Below are positions 1 to 9,101 of a stretch of DNA of 64,000 nucleotides, piece after piece (within the stretch, counting starts at the first letter, position 1; each line of letters starts with the position of its first letter). The notes under the pieces were generated by a model. That model did not search any database and was not told the DNA's origin. It saw only the letters and a program-made list of their open reading frames with translations. The stretch spans positions 15,105 through 79,104 of the forward strand of contig CAZELR010000015.1 of assembly GCA_964513075.1 (NCBI GenBank). The letters are read 5' to 3'. This stretch comes from DAOUBP01 sp964513075 (GTDB lineage Bacteria; Chloroflexota; Anaerolineae; CG2-30-64-16). The position numbers and the translations under genes are program-made.

Positions 1-1
1 C

Positions 2-1198
2 AATCCCCACTTGGCGGAATACTTAGGGCATCTCACGGTAGGAACCAGCGTGCACGTCTTCGATTTCGTCAATTGGGTGGCGCGCGTCCGTGGTGTTCCG
101 GTGGCTCCTGTAGTTGGATGGACACCCTATGAGGAGCCGACCGACGATGAGTTGGCTGATGCAACCAAGTGCTTGAGACTGGGTGGAGTCAAGTATGATG
201 CCATTATCGTAGATGAGGGCCAGGATTTTCGAGATTCCTGGTGGTCAATCGTCGAATGCGCCCTGGCAGACAGTGCTACTGGAATACTATACATCTTCCA
301 TGACGACAACCAAGCCCTCATCCCTCGCCACCTGCATTACCCGATCAAGTTGGCTCCCTTCTCTTTGCGTAAGAATTGCCGGAATGCCGGTAAAATCTTT
401 GAGCTTGTGCGCCGCTTTCATCCCCAAGCTCCCGAAACTCTGAGTTTTCTCGCCGGGACTGGGGTAGTTGTGCGCACTCCCGTAGGACCAGTCGAACGAC
501 AGGCGGTCAAGGAGGCCCTAATCCATGCACTCAGATCCCTGTCGGCTGAGGAGCTGGTAGTTCTCACGACCGAGCCCGAACCAGCCGAACTCAGCGCCCT
601 GAACGGGCTACAGGTTGTCACTGCTGGCTCAGAGATAGGCGGTTGGCAGGAAGTCGTGCGCAGCAAACTGGGCTCACCCGGTCTTCCGCTCAGCAGTGAT
701 GCATATCCTAATCAAAACGACATTGAAGATGTCATGAAATTTGCTCGTGGGTTTCAATCCCACCAATCCATGGATGCCAAACTCTACCATTTAAATAGGG
801 AACATACTAGGCAACGCACTATGAGGACCCGATGGAGGCTGCAGGGGGAGAAGCTTACTCTCTCGCAACCACCGACCCGTGGTGCTGGGGCAGATCTTCT
901 ATCTTTCGCAACTTTCTTCTCGCAGGCAGACTGGGCGGAGGGCCTTCCGAAACCAAGAACAATAACCGTCTCGGCAGAAAAGCCTGCCACAGACTCAGAA
1001 CGGACAGCTACAATTCCCCTGTTTACCGTTGGGACGTTCAAGGGTCTAGAAGCTGACGGAGTGATTCTCTTCATCCGATCAGTGCGAGACGAGCTGGAAG
1101 CCAACCTGTACGTTGGGATGTCGCGCGCTATTGGGTACCTCAACGTAGTTGCGGAGCCGACGATACTAAAGCGGATTCTGGGAGCCGAACCCGAATGA
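2..1198 (+). CDS. UvrD/superfamily 1-type helicase, C-terminal part (5' truncated by window edge)
   Basis: The reading frame is open from the first bases of the window, so the true start and the P-loop lie upstream. What is visible is the C-terminal part of a superfamily 1 helicase/ATPase. It has a Walker B/motif II sequence IIVDEGQDF near residue 68, a motif III-like stretch (LYIFHDDNQ), and late motifs VGTFKGLEADGVILF and YVGMSRA, which match motifs V and VI of UvrD-like enzymes. Expected role: ATP-dependent DNA unwinding or translocation. It overlaps the downstream exonuclease gene by four bases (ATGA), so the two are probably translationally coupled. It is distinct from the second UvrD-type gene at 22591. 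The family call is firm; the subfamily cannot be settled without the N-terminus. Confidence 0.8.
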   Translation, partial: NPHLAEYLGHLTVGTSVHVFDFVNWVARVRGVPVAPVVGWTPYEEPTDDELADATKCLRLGGVKYDAIIVDEGQDFRDSWWSIVECALADSATGILYIFHDDNQALIPRHLHYPIKLAPFSLRKNCRNAGKIFELVRRFHPQAPETLSFLAGTGVVVRTPVGPVERQAVKEALIHALRSLSAEELVVLTTEPEPAELSALNGLQVVTAGSEIGGWQEVVRSKLGSPGLPLSSDAYPNQNDIEDVMKFARGFQSHQSMDAKLYHLNREHTRQRTMRTRWRLQGEKLTLSQPPTRGAGADLLSFATFFSQADWAEGLPKPRTITVSAEKPATDSERTATIPLFTVGTFKGLEADGVILFIRSVRDELEANLYVGMSRAIGYLNVVAEPTILKRILGAEPE

Positions 1199-1788
1199 TG
1201 GATACTCGTGCCGCAGGAGATTTCAGCGATCCTCGCCAACAGGCAATTCAGACCGCGCGTCGCCATGTCGAACGGCTGCCGATCTATCTCGATACCGAGA
1301 CCACCGGCACCGACTACATCGATGGCATCGTGGAGCTCGCGGTTATTGACCACGACGGCCGCGTGCTGCTCCAGATACTGGTGCGACCTCACCGGCCCAT
1401 CCCTGCCGCTGCAACAGCGATCCACGGCATCACGAACGCGATGGTGCGCGAGGCGCCCGCCTGGCCGGATGTTTGGCCCCAAGTTCACGACATCCTGAAG
1501 GGACGCCACGTCGGCACCTACCACGCCGAATTCGATATCAAGATGCTGCAGCAATCGCACAGGCATGCCCGCATGCAGTGGCAACAGATCGGTGCGACAA
1601 AGTTCTGCATCATGAAGCTGTATGCTGATTTTCGCAACGAGCCGGGCGAATATGGCGCGCCGCGCTGGCACAAGCTGGAAGAGGCCGGACGGCAGTGCGG
1701 GATCGCCCTGCCCAACGCACATCGCGCGCTGGCGGACGCGCTTCTGGCGCGGGCAGTGCTTCTATATATGGCCCAGGCAGAGAACTGA
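1195..1788 (+). CDS. DEDDh-family 3'-5' exonuclease (DnaQ-like)
   Basis: A 197-aa exonuclease domain protein. The ExoI motif is LDTETTG with D33 and E35, the ExoII motif is AEFDIK with D114, and ExoIII is HRALAD with H176 and D181. All four metal-binding acids and the catalytic His of the DEDDh family are therefore present. The family removes nucleotides 3' to 5' from DNA or RNA ends. The gene is little more than the exonuclease domain, so it is not a polymerase subunit by architecture. It starts inside the stop codon of the upstream helicase gene and ends three bases before the methylase start, so helicase, exonuclease and methylase look co-transcribed. Inference: it trims DNA opened by one of the helicases of the array. 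Confidence 0.9.
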   Translation: MMDTRAAGDFSDPRQQAIQTARRHVERLPIYLDTETTGTDYIDGIVELAVIDHDGRVLLQILVRPHRPIPAAATAIHGITNAMVREAPAWPDVWPQVHDILKGRHVGTYHAEFDIKMLQQSHRHARMQWQQIGATKFCIMKLYADFRNEPGEYGAPRWHKLEEAGRQCGIALPNAHRALADALLARAVLLYMAQAEN

Positions 1789-1791
1789 CCT

Positions 1792-4700
1792 ATGACCATC
1801 GACCTGACCGGCATCCGTAACATCGGCGAGTTCTACAGCCACCACTACCTGGAAGCCCTCCTGGAGGACGATCTGCGCGGGCTGTTCGCCGGCTGGCGCG
1901 CGGCCGAGGAGAAGGCGCCCGACCAGCGCCTGAACCGCTGCTCAACGGAGTATTTCAGCGCCAAGAACCGCGCCATGCAGTCGCGCCGGCCCGCGGAACG
2001 CTACCACGCCTCGCACAGCCTCCACGTGGCGCTGCTGGAAGCGCTGGGCTACCCTTACACGCCCGAGGGGCGGTACTTGCTGACCGATGAGGTCGTCCCG
2101 ATCCTCAGCGCCGTGCCGCGCGATGGCCACGAGTACCTGTGGGCCGTCGAGACGCCGTTTGCCGATCCCGACACGTCGCCATTGGAGCAGACGATCCTGC
2201 CGGAGCAGATGCCAAGGGTCAGTGGTCAGGAGTCAGGAGTCAGGAGCCAGACCAACGAAGGCAAATCGCAAACCGGCAATCCGAAATCCGAAATCACAAA
2301 TCCCTCATCCTCCTGGGAAGACCTGATCGGCGAGATCTTCCGCCGGGATGAGCCACCGCGCTGGCTGATCCTGTTCGCCGGTCAGACGATCTATTTGATT
2401 GACCGCACCAAGTGGGGCTACGGGCAGTATCTGCTGTTCGACCTGGACGAGCTGTACGCCCGCCGCGAGCGCGAGGCGTTGCGCGCCACGGCGGCGCTGC
2501 TAGCCCGCGCGGCGCTGGCGCCGGACGACGGCATCCCCCTCCACGACACGCTGGACGAAAACAGCCACAAGCACGCCTACGGCGTGTCGCAGGACCTGAA
2601 GTACGGCGTGCGCCGCGCGGTGGAGTTGCTGGCCAACGAGTACGTCTGGTACATGCGCAACGTGGCCCACCAGGCGGTGCTCAGCACCGGCGACCTCGCG
2701 CGGCGGCTGACCGACGACAGCCTGCGCTACCTCTACCGGCTGCTGTTCCTGTTCTACGCGGAGGCCCGCGCGGGCGAGCTGGGGATCGTGCCGATGCGCA
2801 GCGAGGCATACCGGGAAGGCTACAGCCTGGAGATGCTGCGCGACCTGGAGCAGACGCCGCTGACCACGCCCCAGGCGCAGGACGGTTACTTCATCCACGA
2901 GAGCCTGGCCAAGCTCTTCCGCCTGGTGAACGACGGCTACCGGCCCGACCAATTGGCGCTTCGGGAGGAAGGGGACGACCTGCCGTTGCTGGAGGCCGGG
3001 TTCACCCTGGATGGGCTGCACAGCGAGCTTTTCGACGCGGCCAGCACGCCCTTGCTCTCGAAGGCGCGCTTCCGCAACCGGGTGCTGCAGGAGGTGATCC
3101 AACTGCTCTCGCTCTCCAGAGAGACCGGCGGCCGGCGGGCGAGCCGGGGGCGGATCAGCTACGCCCAGTTGGGGATCAACCAGTTGGGCGCGGTGTACGA
3201 AGGACTGCTGAGCTACTCCGGCTTCTTCGCCCAGGAGCGCCTCTACGAAGTCAAGCCAGCCGACAAGAAAGAGGACGCGGACGAGACCCAGCAGACCTAC
3301 TTCGTGCCGGAGCGAGACCTGAGCCGCTACGAGCCGGCGGAGTTCGTCTACCAGGAGATGCCGGACGGCACCCGGCAGCGCAAGTTCTACGAGCGGGGCG
3401 CGTTTATCTTCCGCCTGGCCGGCCGCGATCGCGAGAAATCGGCATCCTACTACACCCCCGAAGTGCTGACTCAGTGCGTGGTGCAGTACAGCCTGCGCGA
3501 GTTGCTGGCAGGCAAGACCGCCGACGAGATTCTCCGGATCCGGCTGTGCGAGATGGCGCTGGGCTCCGGCGCGTTCGGCAACGAAGGCCTGAACCAGTTG
3601 GCCGACGCCTACCTGGAGCGCAAGCAGGCCGAGCTGGGCCGGCGCATCCCGTCCGACGAGTACCAGGCCGAGCGCCAGCGGGTGAAGGCTTATCTCGCGG
3701 TCAACAACTTCTATGGGGTGGACCTCAACCCCACCGCGGTCGAGCTGGCGCGCGTGTCGCTGTGGCTGAACGTGATCTACGAAGGCGCGGAGGTGCCGTG
3801 GTTCGGGCCGCGGCTGGCGGTGGGCAACAGCCTGATCGGCGCGCGGCGGCAGGTCTACCGCGCCGACGACGTGAAGAGCGGCGCATATCGCGAAAAGCCG
3901 CCGATCCCGGCGCCGTTGGGACAGCCACGGCCGGCCGGCAGCGTCTACCACTGGCTGCTGCCCGACGCCGGGATGGCCGCGTTCGATGGCGATAAGGTGA
4001 TCGCCGAACTGGCGCCTGAGGCAGTCAAGGCCATCAAGGCGTGGCGCAAGGGCTTCACGGCCAAGATCACTGCGGACGAGCTGGCGCTCCTCCAGGCCCT
4101 CTCCGATCGTGCCGATGCGCTGTGGGCCGCCCACCTGGCCGAGCGTCGCCGCATCCTGGAAGCCACGCGGCAGGATATTCCCGTTTGGGGACAAGAGGCG
4201 AGTCGTAAATCGCAAATCGCAAATCTGCAATCAGCGCTGACCAGCGCTGACCGTGAACGGATATTTGCGACCCTCTCCCGCCCCACCAGCCCCTACCGCC
4301 GCCTGAAGCTGGCGCTGGATTACTGGTGCAGCCTGTGGTTCTGGCCGATCCCCGAGGCGGGCAAGCTGCCTACCCGGAACGAGTTCCTGAACGAGCTGGC
4401 GGAAATCTTCGCCAGTTCAGGCGAGGAGCCGGACTTCGACCGGCCGGCCATCCAGTTCAACCTGTTTCCCGAGGCCGTAGCCCCGCGGCAGGCCAGCTTC
4501 GGCGAGTTGCGGCCGGTGAGCGTTGACGAGCTGCGGGCCACGTTCCCGCGGTTGCGGCTGGGGGATGAGATCGCCGCGGGGCAGCGGTTCCACCACTGGG
4601 AGTTGGCGTTTCCGGAGGCATTCGCGGACAACGGCGGGTTCGACCTGACCGTTGGGAACCCGCCGTGGGTGCTGGTGGAGTTCGACGAAGCGGGCGTGCT

Positions 4701-6456
4701 CTCCGACTTCGATCCGCTGATTGCGGTGCGCAAGCTCTCGGCCACGCAGGTCGCAGAGCTCCGACCGGCAGGACTGGCGCAAAAAGAGGTGCGAGATGCC
4801 TACTTTGAGGAGTTTGTCGAGCAGACCGGCGTCAAGAACTTCCTGGGCGCTCTTGGCAACTACCCGCTGCTAGCGGGCAAGCAGAACCTCTATAAGTGCT
4901 TCGTGACCCGCTCCTGGGAGATTGGTTCGCCGAGCGGTGTCGCTGGCTTTCTGCACCCTGAGGGGTTGTACGACGATCCGAAGGGCGGCGAACTCCGCGG
5001 TCAGGCGTATCAACGTCTGAACGCACATTTCCAGTTTCACAACGAGCTTCAACTCTTCGTCGGACCTGATCACCACGTTAGGTATAGCGTCAATGTATAT
5101 AGGTCGAAGCCTTGTTCAATGATCCGTTTCGATCACGTCGCAAACCTTTATCACCCCGCCACGGTTGATCGCTGCTACGCCCACGATGGTGCCGGTGTGG
5201 TACCCGGGATGAAAGACGAAGATGATCGTTGGGAAGTTAGGGGGCACAGGAGTCGTATCATATCTGTAGACAGACAGGAGTTGGGATGGTTTGCTGCACT
5301 CTACGATGAACCGAATACGCCTGCCCTAGAGGCCCGGCTGCCTGCCGCCCACAGCATAGAAATCGTCTCTGTATTGCATCGACTGGCGAATCAGAGGAGA
5401 CGGTTGCTCGATCTGACAGGTGAGTACTTCGCTACTCAGTTCTGGAACGAAACTGGCTCCCAAAAGGACGGTACCATTCGACGTGAGGTCCGTTTCCCTA
5501 AGCAAGTCGACGAATGGATAGTGTCGGGACCGCATTTCCACATCGCAACACCTTTCAACAAGACCCCGAATGCCGGCTGCAAGCATAACCTAGACTACTC
5601 CGACATCGATCTCACCGTCATCCCTGATGACTATCTGCCACGCACTAATTACGTCCCGGCATGTTCTCCACAGGAGTACCGCCGACGTTCCCCCAAGTGG
5701 GATGGCCAAAGCCTCTTGGACCTATACAGGCACGTACATCGCCGGATGCTGAGCCAGACCGGTGAGCGAACGGTGCTCAACGCCATTCTGCCCCCCAGAG
5801 TCGCACACATCAATACGGTGATAGGGATCGCCTTCGCTTCCAAGAAGAGCCTTGTTAAGTTTAGCGGTCTGAGTTCATCCTTGGTATATGATTTCTTTGT
5901 CAAGAGCACTGGCAAGAGCGACATGTATGAGGATCTTGCAGCCACACTGCCGTTGCCAGAGATGCCTCAGCTATTCCCCTTGCTTGCCAGTCGCACCCTC
6001 CGCCTCAACTGCCTCACCGTCCACTACGCCGACCTGTGGCAGGAGCTCTACGACCCGGCGTTCGCCCGCGACGGCTGGGCCAAGGCCGATGCCCGGCTGC
6101 GGCCGTGGGGCGATCTCACGCCGCAGTGGCAGCGAGCCGTCGCGCTGCGCACCCCGTTCGAGCGGCGGCAGGCGCTGGTGGAGATCGATGTGCTGGCGGC
6201 CATGGCGCTCGACCTCACGCTCGACGAGCTGCTCACCATCTACCGCGTCCAGTTCCCCGTGCTGCAGAAGAACGAGCGCCGGCTGCGCTTCGATCAGCGC
6301 GGGATGGAGGTCCCGATGAAGACGGCCGGCGGGGAGCTGGTCGTGGACGAGTCGCATCCGAAGCTCGCCGAGATGGTCCCGCCGTTCACGCCGGTGGATC
6401 GGGAGGGGGATTATCGGGAGGCGTGGGCATATTTCAGTCGCAATCTTACGCCTTGA
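1792..6456 (+). CDS. Large Eco57I-like/DISARM-type N6-adenine DNA methyltransferase
   Basis: A 1554-aa protein with a class gamma N6-adenine methylase core. SAM-binding motif I is ALGSGAF (G591 onwards; the usual DPACGSGAF is altered to EMALGSGAF). The catalytic motif is VGNPPW with N956-P-P-W. An N-terminal region of about 500 residues and a long C-terminal region that should hold the target-recognition domain surround it. No clear PD-(D/E)XK nuclease motif is visible at the N-terminus, so self-marking within a DISARM/BREX-like system is more likely than a one-protein type IIG enzyme. About 4770-5990 is visibly less GC-rich than both flanks, as expected of a swapped recognition domain. Two in-frame heptanucleotide-repeat insertions are present (2224-2305 and 4207-4234). 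The last 47 bp before the divergent tail recur at 10189. Confidence 0.85.
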   Translation: MTIDLTGIRNIGEFYSHHYLEALLEDDLRGLFAGWRAAEEKAPDQRLNRCSTEYFSAKNRAMQSRRPAERYHASHSLHVALLEALGYPYTPEGRYLLTDEVVPILSAVPRDGHEYLWAVETPFADPDTSPLEQTILPEQMPRVSGQESGVRSQTNEGKSQTGNPKSEITNPSSSWEDLIGEIFRRDEPPRWLILFAGQTIYLIDRTKWGYGQYLLFDLDELYARREREALRATAALLARAALAPDDGIPLHDTLDENSHKHAYGVSQDLKYGVRRAVELLANEYVWYMRNVAHQAVLSTGDLARRLTDDSLRYLYRLLFLFYAEARAGELGIVPMRSEAYREGYSLEMLRDLEQTPLTTPQAQDGYFIHESLAKLFRLVNDGYRPDQLALREEGDDLPLLEAGFTLDGLHSELFDAASTPLLSKARFRNRVLQEVIQLLSLSRETGGRRASRGRISYAQLGINQLGAVYEGLLSYSGFFAQERLYEVKPADKKEDADETQQTYFVPERDLSRYEPAEFVYQEMPDGTRQRKFYERGAFIFRLAGRDREKSASYYTPEVLTQCVVQYSLRELLAGKTADEILRIRLCEMALGSGAFGNEGLNQLADAYLERKQAELGRRIPSDEYQAERQRVKAYLAVNNFYGVDLNPTAVELARVSLWLNVIYEGAEVPWFGPRLAVGNSLIGARRQVYRADDVKSGAYREKPPIPAPLGQPRPAGSVYHWLLPDAGMAAFDGDKVIAELAPEAVKAIKAWRKGFTAKITADELALLQALSDRADALWAAHLAERRRILEATRQDIPVWGQEASRKSQIANLQSALTSADRERIFATLSRPTSPYRRLKLALDYWCSLWFWPIPEAGKLPTRNEFLNELAEIFASSGEEPDFDRPAIQFNLFPEAVAPRQASFGELRPVSVDELRATFPRLRLGDEIAAGQRFHHWELAFPEAFADNGGFDLTVGNPPWVLVEFDEAGVLSDFDPLIAVRKLSATQVAELRPAGLAQKEVRDAYFEEFVEQTGVKNFLGALGNYPLLAGKQNLYKCFVTRSWEIGSPSGVAGFLHPEGLYDDPKGGELRGQAYQRLNAHFQFHNELQLFVGPDHHVRYSVNVYRSKPCSMIRFDHVANLYHPATVDRCYAHDGAGVVPGMKDEDDRWEVRGHRSRIISVDRQELGWFAALYDEPNTPALEARLPAAHSIEIVSVLHRLANQRRRLLDLTGEYFATQFWNETGSQKDGTIRREVRFPKQVDEWIVSGPHFHIATPFNKTPNAGCKHNLDYSDIDLTVIPDDYLPRTNYVPACSPQEYRRRSPKWDGQSLLDLYRHVHRRMLSQTGERTVLNAILPPRVAHINTVIGIAFASKKSLVKFSGLSSSLVYDFFVKSTGKSDMYEDLAATLPLPEMPQLFPLLASRTLRLNCLTVHYADLWQELYDPAFARDGWAKADARLRPWGDLTPQWQRAVALRTPFERRQALVEIDVLAAMALDLTLDELLTIYRVQFPVLQKNERRLRFDQRGMEVPMKTAGGELVVDESHPKLAEMVPPFTPVDREGDYREAWAYFSRNLTP
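2224..2305 (+). repeat. Heptanucleotide tandem repeats inserted in the methylase gene
   Basis: Two runs of degenerate 7-bp units lie in frame inside the methylase. From 2224 the unit is GGTCAGG/AGTCAGG (about four copies). From 2278 it is AATCCGA, AATCCGA, AATCACA, AATCCCT. They encode a Ser/Gln/Asn/Lys-rich loop unlike the surrounding protein. They resemble the short tandemly repeated repetitive (STRR) heptamers known from filamentous cyanobacteria and other large genomes. Confidence 0.7.
4207..4254 (+). repeat. Second heptanucleotide repeat insertion in the methylase gene
   Basis: Units AAATCGC, AAATCGC, AAATCTG and CAATCAG run from 4207 to 4234. A 10-bp direct repeat, CGCTGACCAG then CGCTGACCGT, follows. 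The reading frame is kept. The AT-rich tract sits in GC-rich coding sequence, which marks it as an insertion into a surface loop. Confidence 0.65.
6381..6427 (+). repeat. 47-bp direct repeat, copy 1 (methylase 3' end)
   Basis: This stretch codes for PFTPVDREGDYREAW at the methylase C-terminus. It recurs at 10189-10235 with a single mismatch (46 of 47 identical). The two copies bracket the three EAD genes. Confidence 0.9.
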
Positions 6457-6477
6457 TCTTGCACGGAGACAGTACCG

Positions 6478-7968
6478 ATGAACATTGATCTGGAAGCCCA
6501 AACCTTCTCACCCGAGCAGGCCGAGGAGATCCTGGCCCTGCTGTATCGGACGTATCACGGCCCGGACCGCACGGTGGATGAAACGGCCAGGAAAGACCTA
6601 CTGCCGCTGCTGACCGACTACGGGGCCGCAGGGCTGGCATGGGTCACCGATATCATCGTCCACTCGGATGAGATGAACGCGCGCGTCACCAGGGATATAA
6701 CCGCGCTGTGGCTTTCGAAGGAGGGCTGCTGGCGCGAGCCGGCCTCAGCCGAGATCGAGCAATATGGCAAGTGGCCGCGCTTCCTGGGAGAGCGCGGGAT
6801 AGCGATCTTGCAGAAGAAGATCTCAGACGCCGAGACGGTTCGGCAGAAGGCCATAAAGCAAAAAGGGGCGGGACATCCACCAGAAGCCCTTGCCGAGCTA
6901 GAGAGGGCGCTGCCGGACGTGATTGCCGGGCGGTGGGACTTCTGGCACGAACACGGGGATGCGCTTTATCGGCAAGGTCGCTATGCGGAAGCAATCGCCT
7001 CGTACCGGAGGGCGATCGAATGGAATGTGGACAACGACGCCTGGGGCTGGTCCTGTTCCAATCTGCGATACTGTTACGAAAACCTCAGCAAACAGGATCC
7101 CCAACGACGCCAGGAGGGTTTCAGCTACTTCCAGGGCATCCTGCAGCGATTCCCACGGCGTTGGGGCGCGCACCATGCGTGCGGCTGGTTTGCGTGGACG
7201 GCAGGCAAACCTCATGAGGCCATCCCCCATTATCACAAGGCTATCGCACTCAACCCTGACGATGGATGGGAGGCATCTTGTGGCCAATTACGGCAATGCT
7301 ACGAAGAGACCGCCCAAAATGATCAGGGATGTGATTACTTTGCAAAACTGACGATCGAATGCCCTAAACGATGGCCAGCCTGGCACAGTCTGGCGTTGCT
7401 CAGATGGCACAGTGACAAGCCGGATCGCGTCACGGCTCGAAATGCTGCGGTTGACGCATACCGGCAAGCCATTGCTCACTGCACCAACAAGGGCTGGTTT
7501 CACTCATGGCAAGACATGGGTTGGTGTTTGAACGAGCTGGGCAAGTATGCCGATGCGCTTGAGGCACATCGCAAAGCTGGCCAGATTGATATGACCAGAT
7601 GGGAGCCGAGGTATGCAATGGGGCGCGATGCCGAGGGTCTCAAGCATTATTTCTTGGCCTGGCTGGCATATCGGAAGGCGCTGGAGGTGGAGCCGACGCA
7701 TCAGCAATCACAGCAGGCGGTAGCGGAGCTGGAGGAAAAGTGGTCACCGTGGACTGAGCTGCGGAAGCTGATGGATCTGCGCCTGGGCGTGGACGACCTG
7801 CGACTGCTCTGCTTTGATATGGGCATTGACTGGGACGGATTGGAAGCTGGTGCGAAGTCGGTCAGGATCACTGAGTTGCTGAAGATTCTCTTGCGGCGGC
7901 AGCGGATCATGGACATCATCATTTGGATTCAGCGCGAACGGCCGGACATGATCCCAAGCCTGCTCTGA
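6478..7968 (+). CDS. TPR-repeat protein with C-terminal effector-associated domain (EAD)
   Basis: A 496-aa protein. Residues 1-130 are a helical region of unknown family. Roughly 130-420 form tetratricopeptide repeats (for example FWHEHGDALYRQGRYAEAI and the ALEAHRKAGQ helix). Residues 424-496 are an EAD-type helical domain with the signature DLRLLCFDMGIDWDGL followed by a basic helix (KILLRRQR). EADs are death-fold-like adaptor domains that bring together caspases, TIRs and NTPases in bacterial conflict systems. The start is ATG 6478, 21 bases after the methylase stop, with GGAG about nine bases upstream. The next two genes carry the same domain, so the three products are expected to bind one another; this one would be the TPR scaffold or sensor. 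Ligand unknown. Confidence 0.8.
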   Translation: MNIDLEAQTFSPEQAEEILALLYRTYHGPDRTVDETARKDLLPLLTDYGAAGLAWVTDIIVHSDEMNARVTRDITALWLSKEGCWREPASAEIEQYGKWPRFLGERGIAILQKKISDAETVRQKAIKQKGAGHPPEALAELERALPDVIAGRWDFWHEHGDALYRQGRYAEAIASYRRAIEWNVDNDAWGWSCSNLRYCYENLSKQDPQRRQEGFSYFQGILQRFPRRWGAHHACGWFAWTAGKPHEAIPHYHKAIALNPDDGWEASCGQLRQCYEETAQNDQGCDYFAKLTIECPKRWPAWHSLALLRWHSDKPDRVTARNAAVDAYRQAIAHCTNKGWFHSWQDMGWCLNELGKYADALEAHRKAGQIDMTRWEPRYAMGRDAEGLKHYFLAWLAYRKALEVEPTHQQSQQAVAELEEKWSPWTELRKLMDLRLGVDDLRLLCFDMGIDWDGLEAGAKSVRITELLKILLRRQRIMDIIIWIQRERPDMIPSLL

Positions 7969-7994
7969 GTCAGTCGGCACTGAGATTGAGGAGG

Positions 7995-9101
7995 ATGGCC
8001 GTGCGCGGAGTCATCGAGAATGGAGCGAAACGTCGTCATTTGCGCCATAGAATTATCAGCCTCATGGCAGTCTTGGCAACGCTGGGACTGGTCGGGCTTC
8101 TACTCGCCATGATCGCGCCGGCCATATCCCACGCCGCTCGGTCTTTTGAGGTCAAGCCCGAAAAGATTGAGACCCAGGCTGTTGCGCCGGACGCGGCAAA
8201 AACAGTCGTAGAGATGCCGTCCACAACGACAACCCTTACACTCACACCACAACAATATCAAGCTGTCGTCCTCTACGATACCTTTGTCAGTGTCTATCGC
8301 GATCCTGTCGGCCCAGAGCGTCCCAATGTCAGCTCCCTGAAATCTAAGACGTTGGTCTTCATCTGCGATGCAGCATCGGACTCTGTCACCTTGCGCTACC
8401 AGGTCGCTTTGGACCCATGCGGCACAGCAAAGGCAGTGGGGTGGATGAACGGCAACACGCTCAGCCCGCCGATTCCGCTCTGGCCCGAGGCTCGCGTAAC
8501 ACGTTTTCCAACGCCGACTCTCGGGCCGCAACCCACCTCGACTCCCACCGAAACACCGACGGTTACCTCGACACCGACTGAAATGCCGACGCCAACTCCA
8601 ACCGTGACGCCCGTTCCCAGTCCAGGGGGAGTGCTGCAAAACGGCAAGGCCTTCCTGATCGGAGGCATTGCGATCGCACTCATTGGGCTGGGGTATTTGC
8701 TCTGGAAGATCATTTCTGCGCCCATGAACACCGAGATCTATGTGAGCCGTCCAGCCGTACCCTCTGCGAAGAGCAATGGCGGTAGCCGCTCTCCGACGCC
8801 TCCGATCGGCACGCCACCAGCGAACCTCGCGGACATCCGACGACTGATCACCGAACGTCTCGACGTCGAGGACATCCGAACGCTGTGCTTCGATCTCGGC
8901 GTGGACTACGATCGACTGCGCGGCGAGGGCAAGGGCGGCAAGGCGCGGGAGTTGGTGGCGCTCTTGCATCGGCAGGAGCGCTTGCCTGAGCTTCTGAGTG
9001 AGATTCAACGGCTCATCGCTGAGGGAGCCTCTGGGGTGCTAACTGGAAAGCATGATGCGCCGACTCCAGCTTCATCCGGGACAGAGGATAGTAGGACATG
9101 A
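7995..9101 (+). CDS. Two-pass membrane protein with cytoplasmic EAD
   Basis: About 368 aa from ATG 7995. GTG 8001 is an equally good start because GAGGAGG at 7988-7994 is then spaced six bases away. A basic N-terminus (RRHLRHR) precedes a transmembrane helix near residues 20-45. Next come an extracytoplasmic domain of about 130 residues, a Thr-Pro-rich linker (repeated TPT), and a second helix (FLIGGIAIALIGLGYLLW). The C-terminal EAD carries DIRTLCFDLGVDYDRL and the KARELVALLHR helix. The positive-inside pattern puts the EAD in the cytoplasm, beside its partners encoded before and after. The stop overlaps the caspase start (ATGA), so the two are coupled. Inference: the outer domain senses the envelope or the protein acts as a membrane effector. 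The outer domain matches no family I recognise. Confidence 0.8.
   Translation: MAVRGVIENGAKRRHLRHRIISLMAVLATLGLVGLLLAMIAPAISHAARSFEVKPEKIETQAVAPDAAKTVVEMPSTTTTLTLTPQQYQAVVLYDTFVSVYRDPVGPERPNVSSLKSKTLVFICDAASDSVTLRYQVALDPCGTAKAVGWMNGNTLSPPIPLWPEARVTRFPTPTLGPQPTSTPTETPTVTSTPTEMPTPTPTVTPVPSPGGVLQNGKAFLIGGIAIALIGLGYLLWKIISAPMNTEIYVSRPAVPSAKSNGGSRSPTPPIGTPPANLADIRRLITERLDVEDIRTLCFDLGVDYDRLRGEGKGGKARELVALLHRQERLPELLSEIQRLIAEGASGVLTGKHDAPTPASSGTEDSRT

Noticed and set aside
2500..4230. Long antisense open frame across the methylase gene (576 codons)
   Set aside because: It mirrors a GC-rich gene with strong domain evidence on the plus strand; its own translation is low-complexity and has no recognisable domain.
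7923..7994. TTG 7923 as the start of the membrane-EAD protein
   Set aside because: It would overlap the upstream gene by 46 bases and has no ribosome-binding site; GAGGAGG supports 7995 or 8001.
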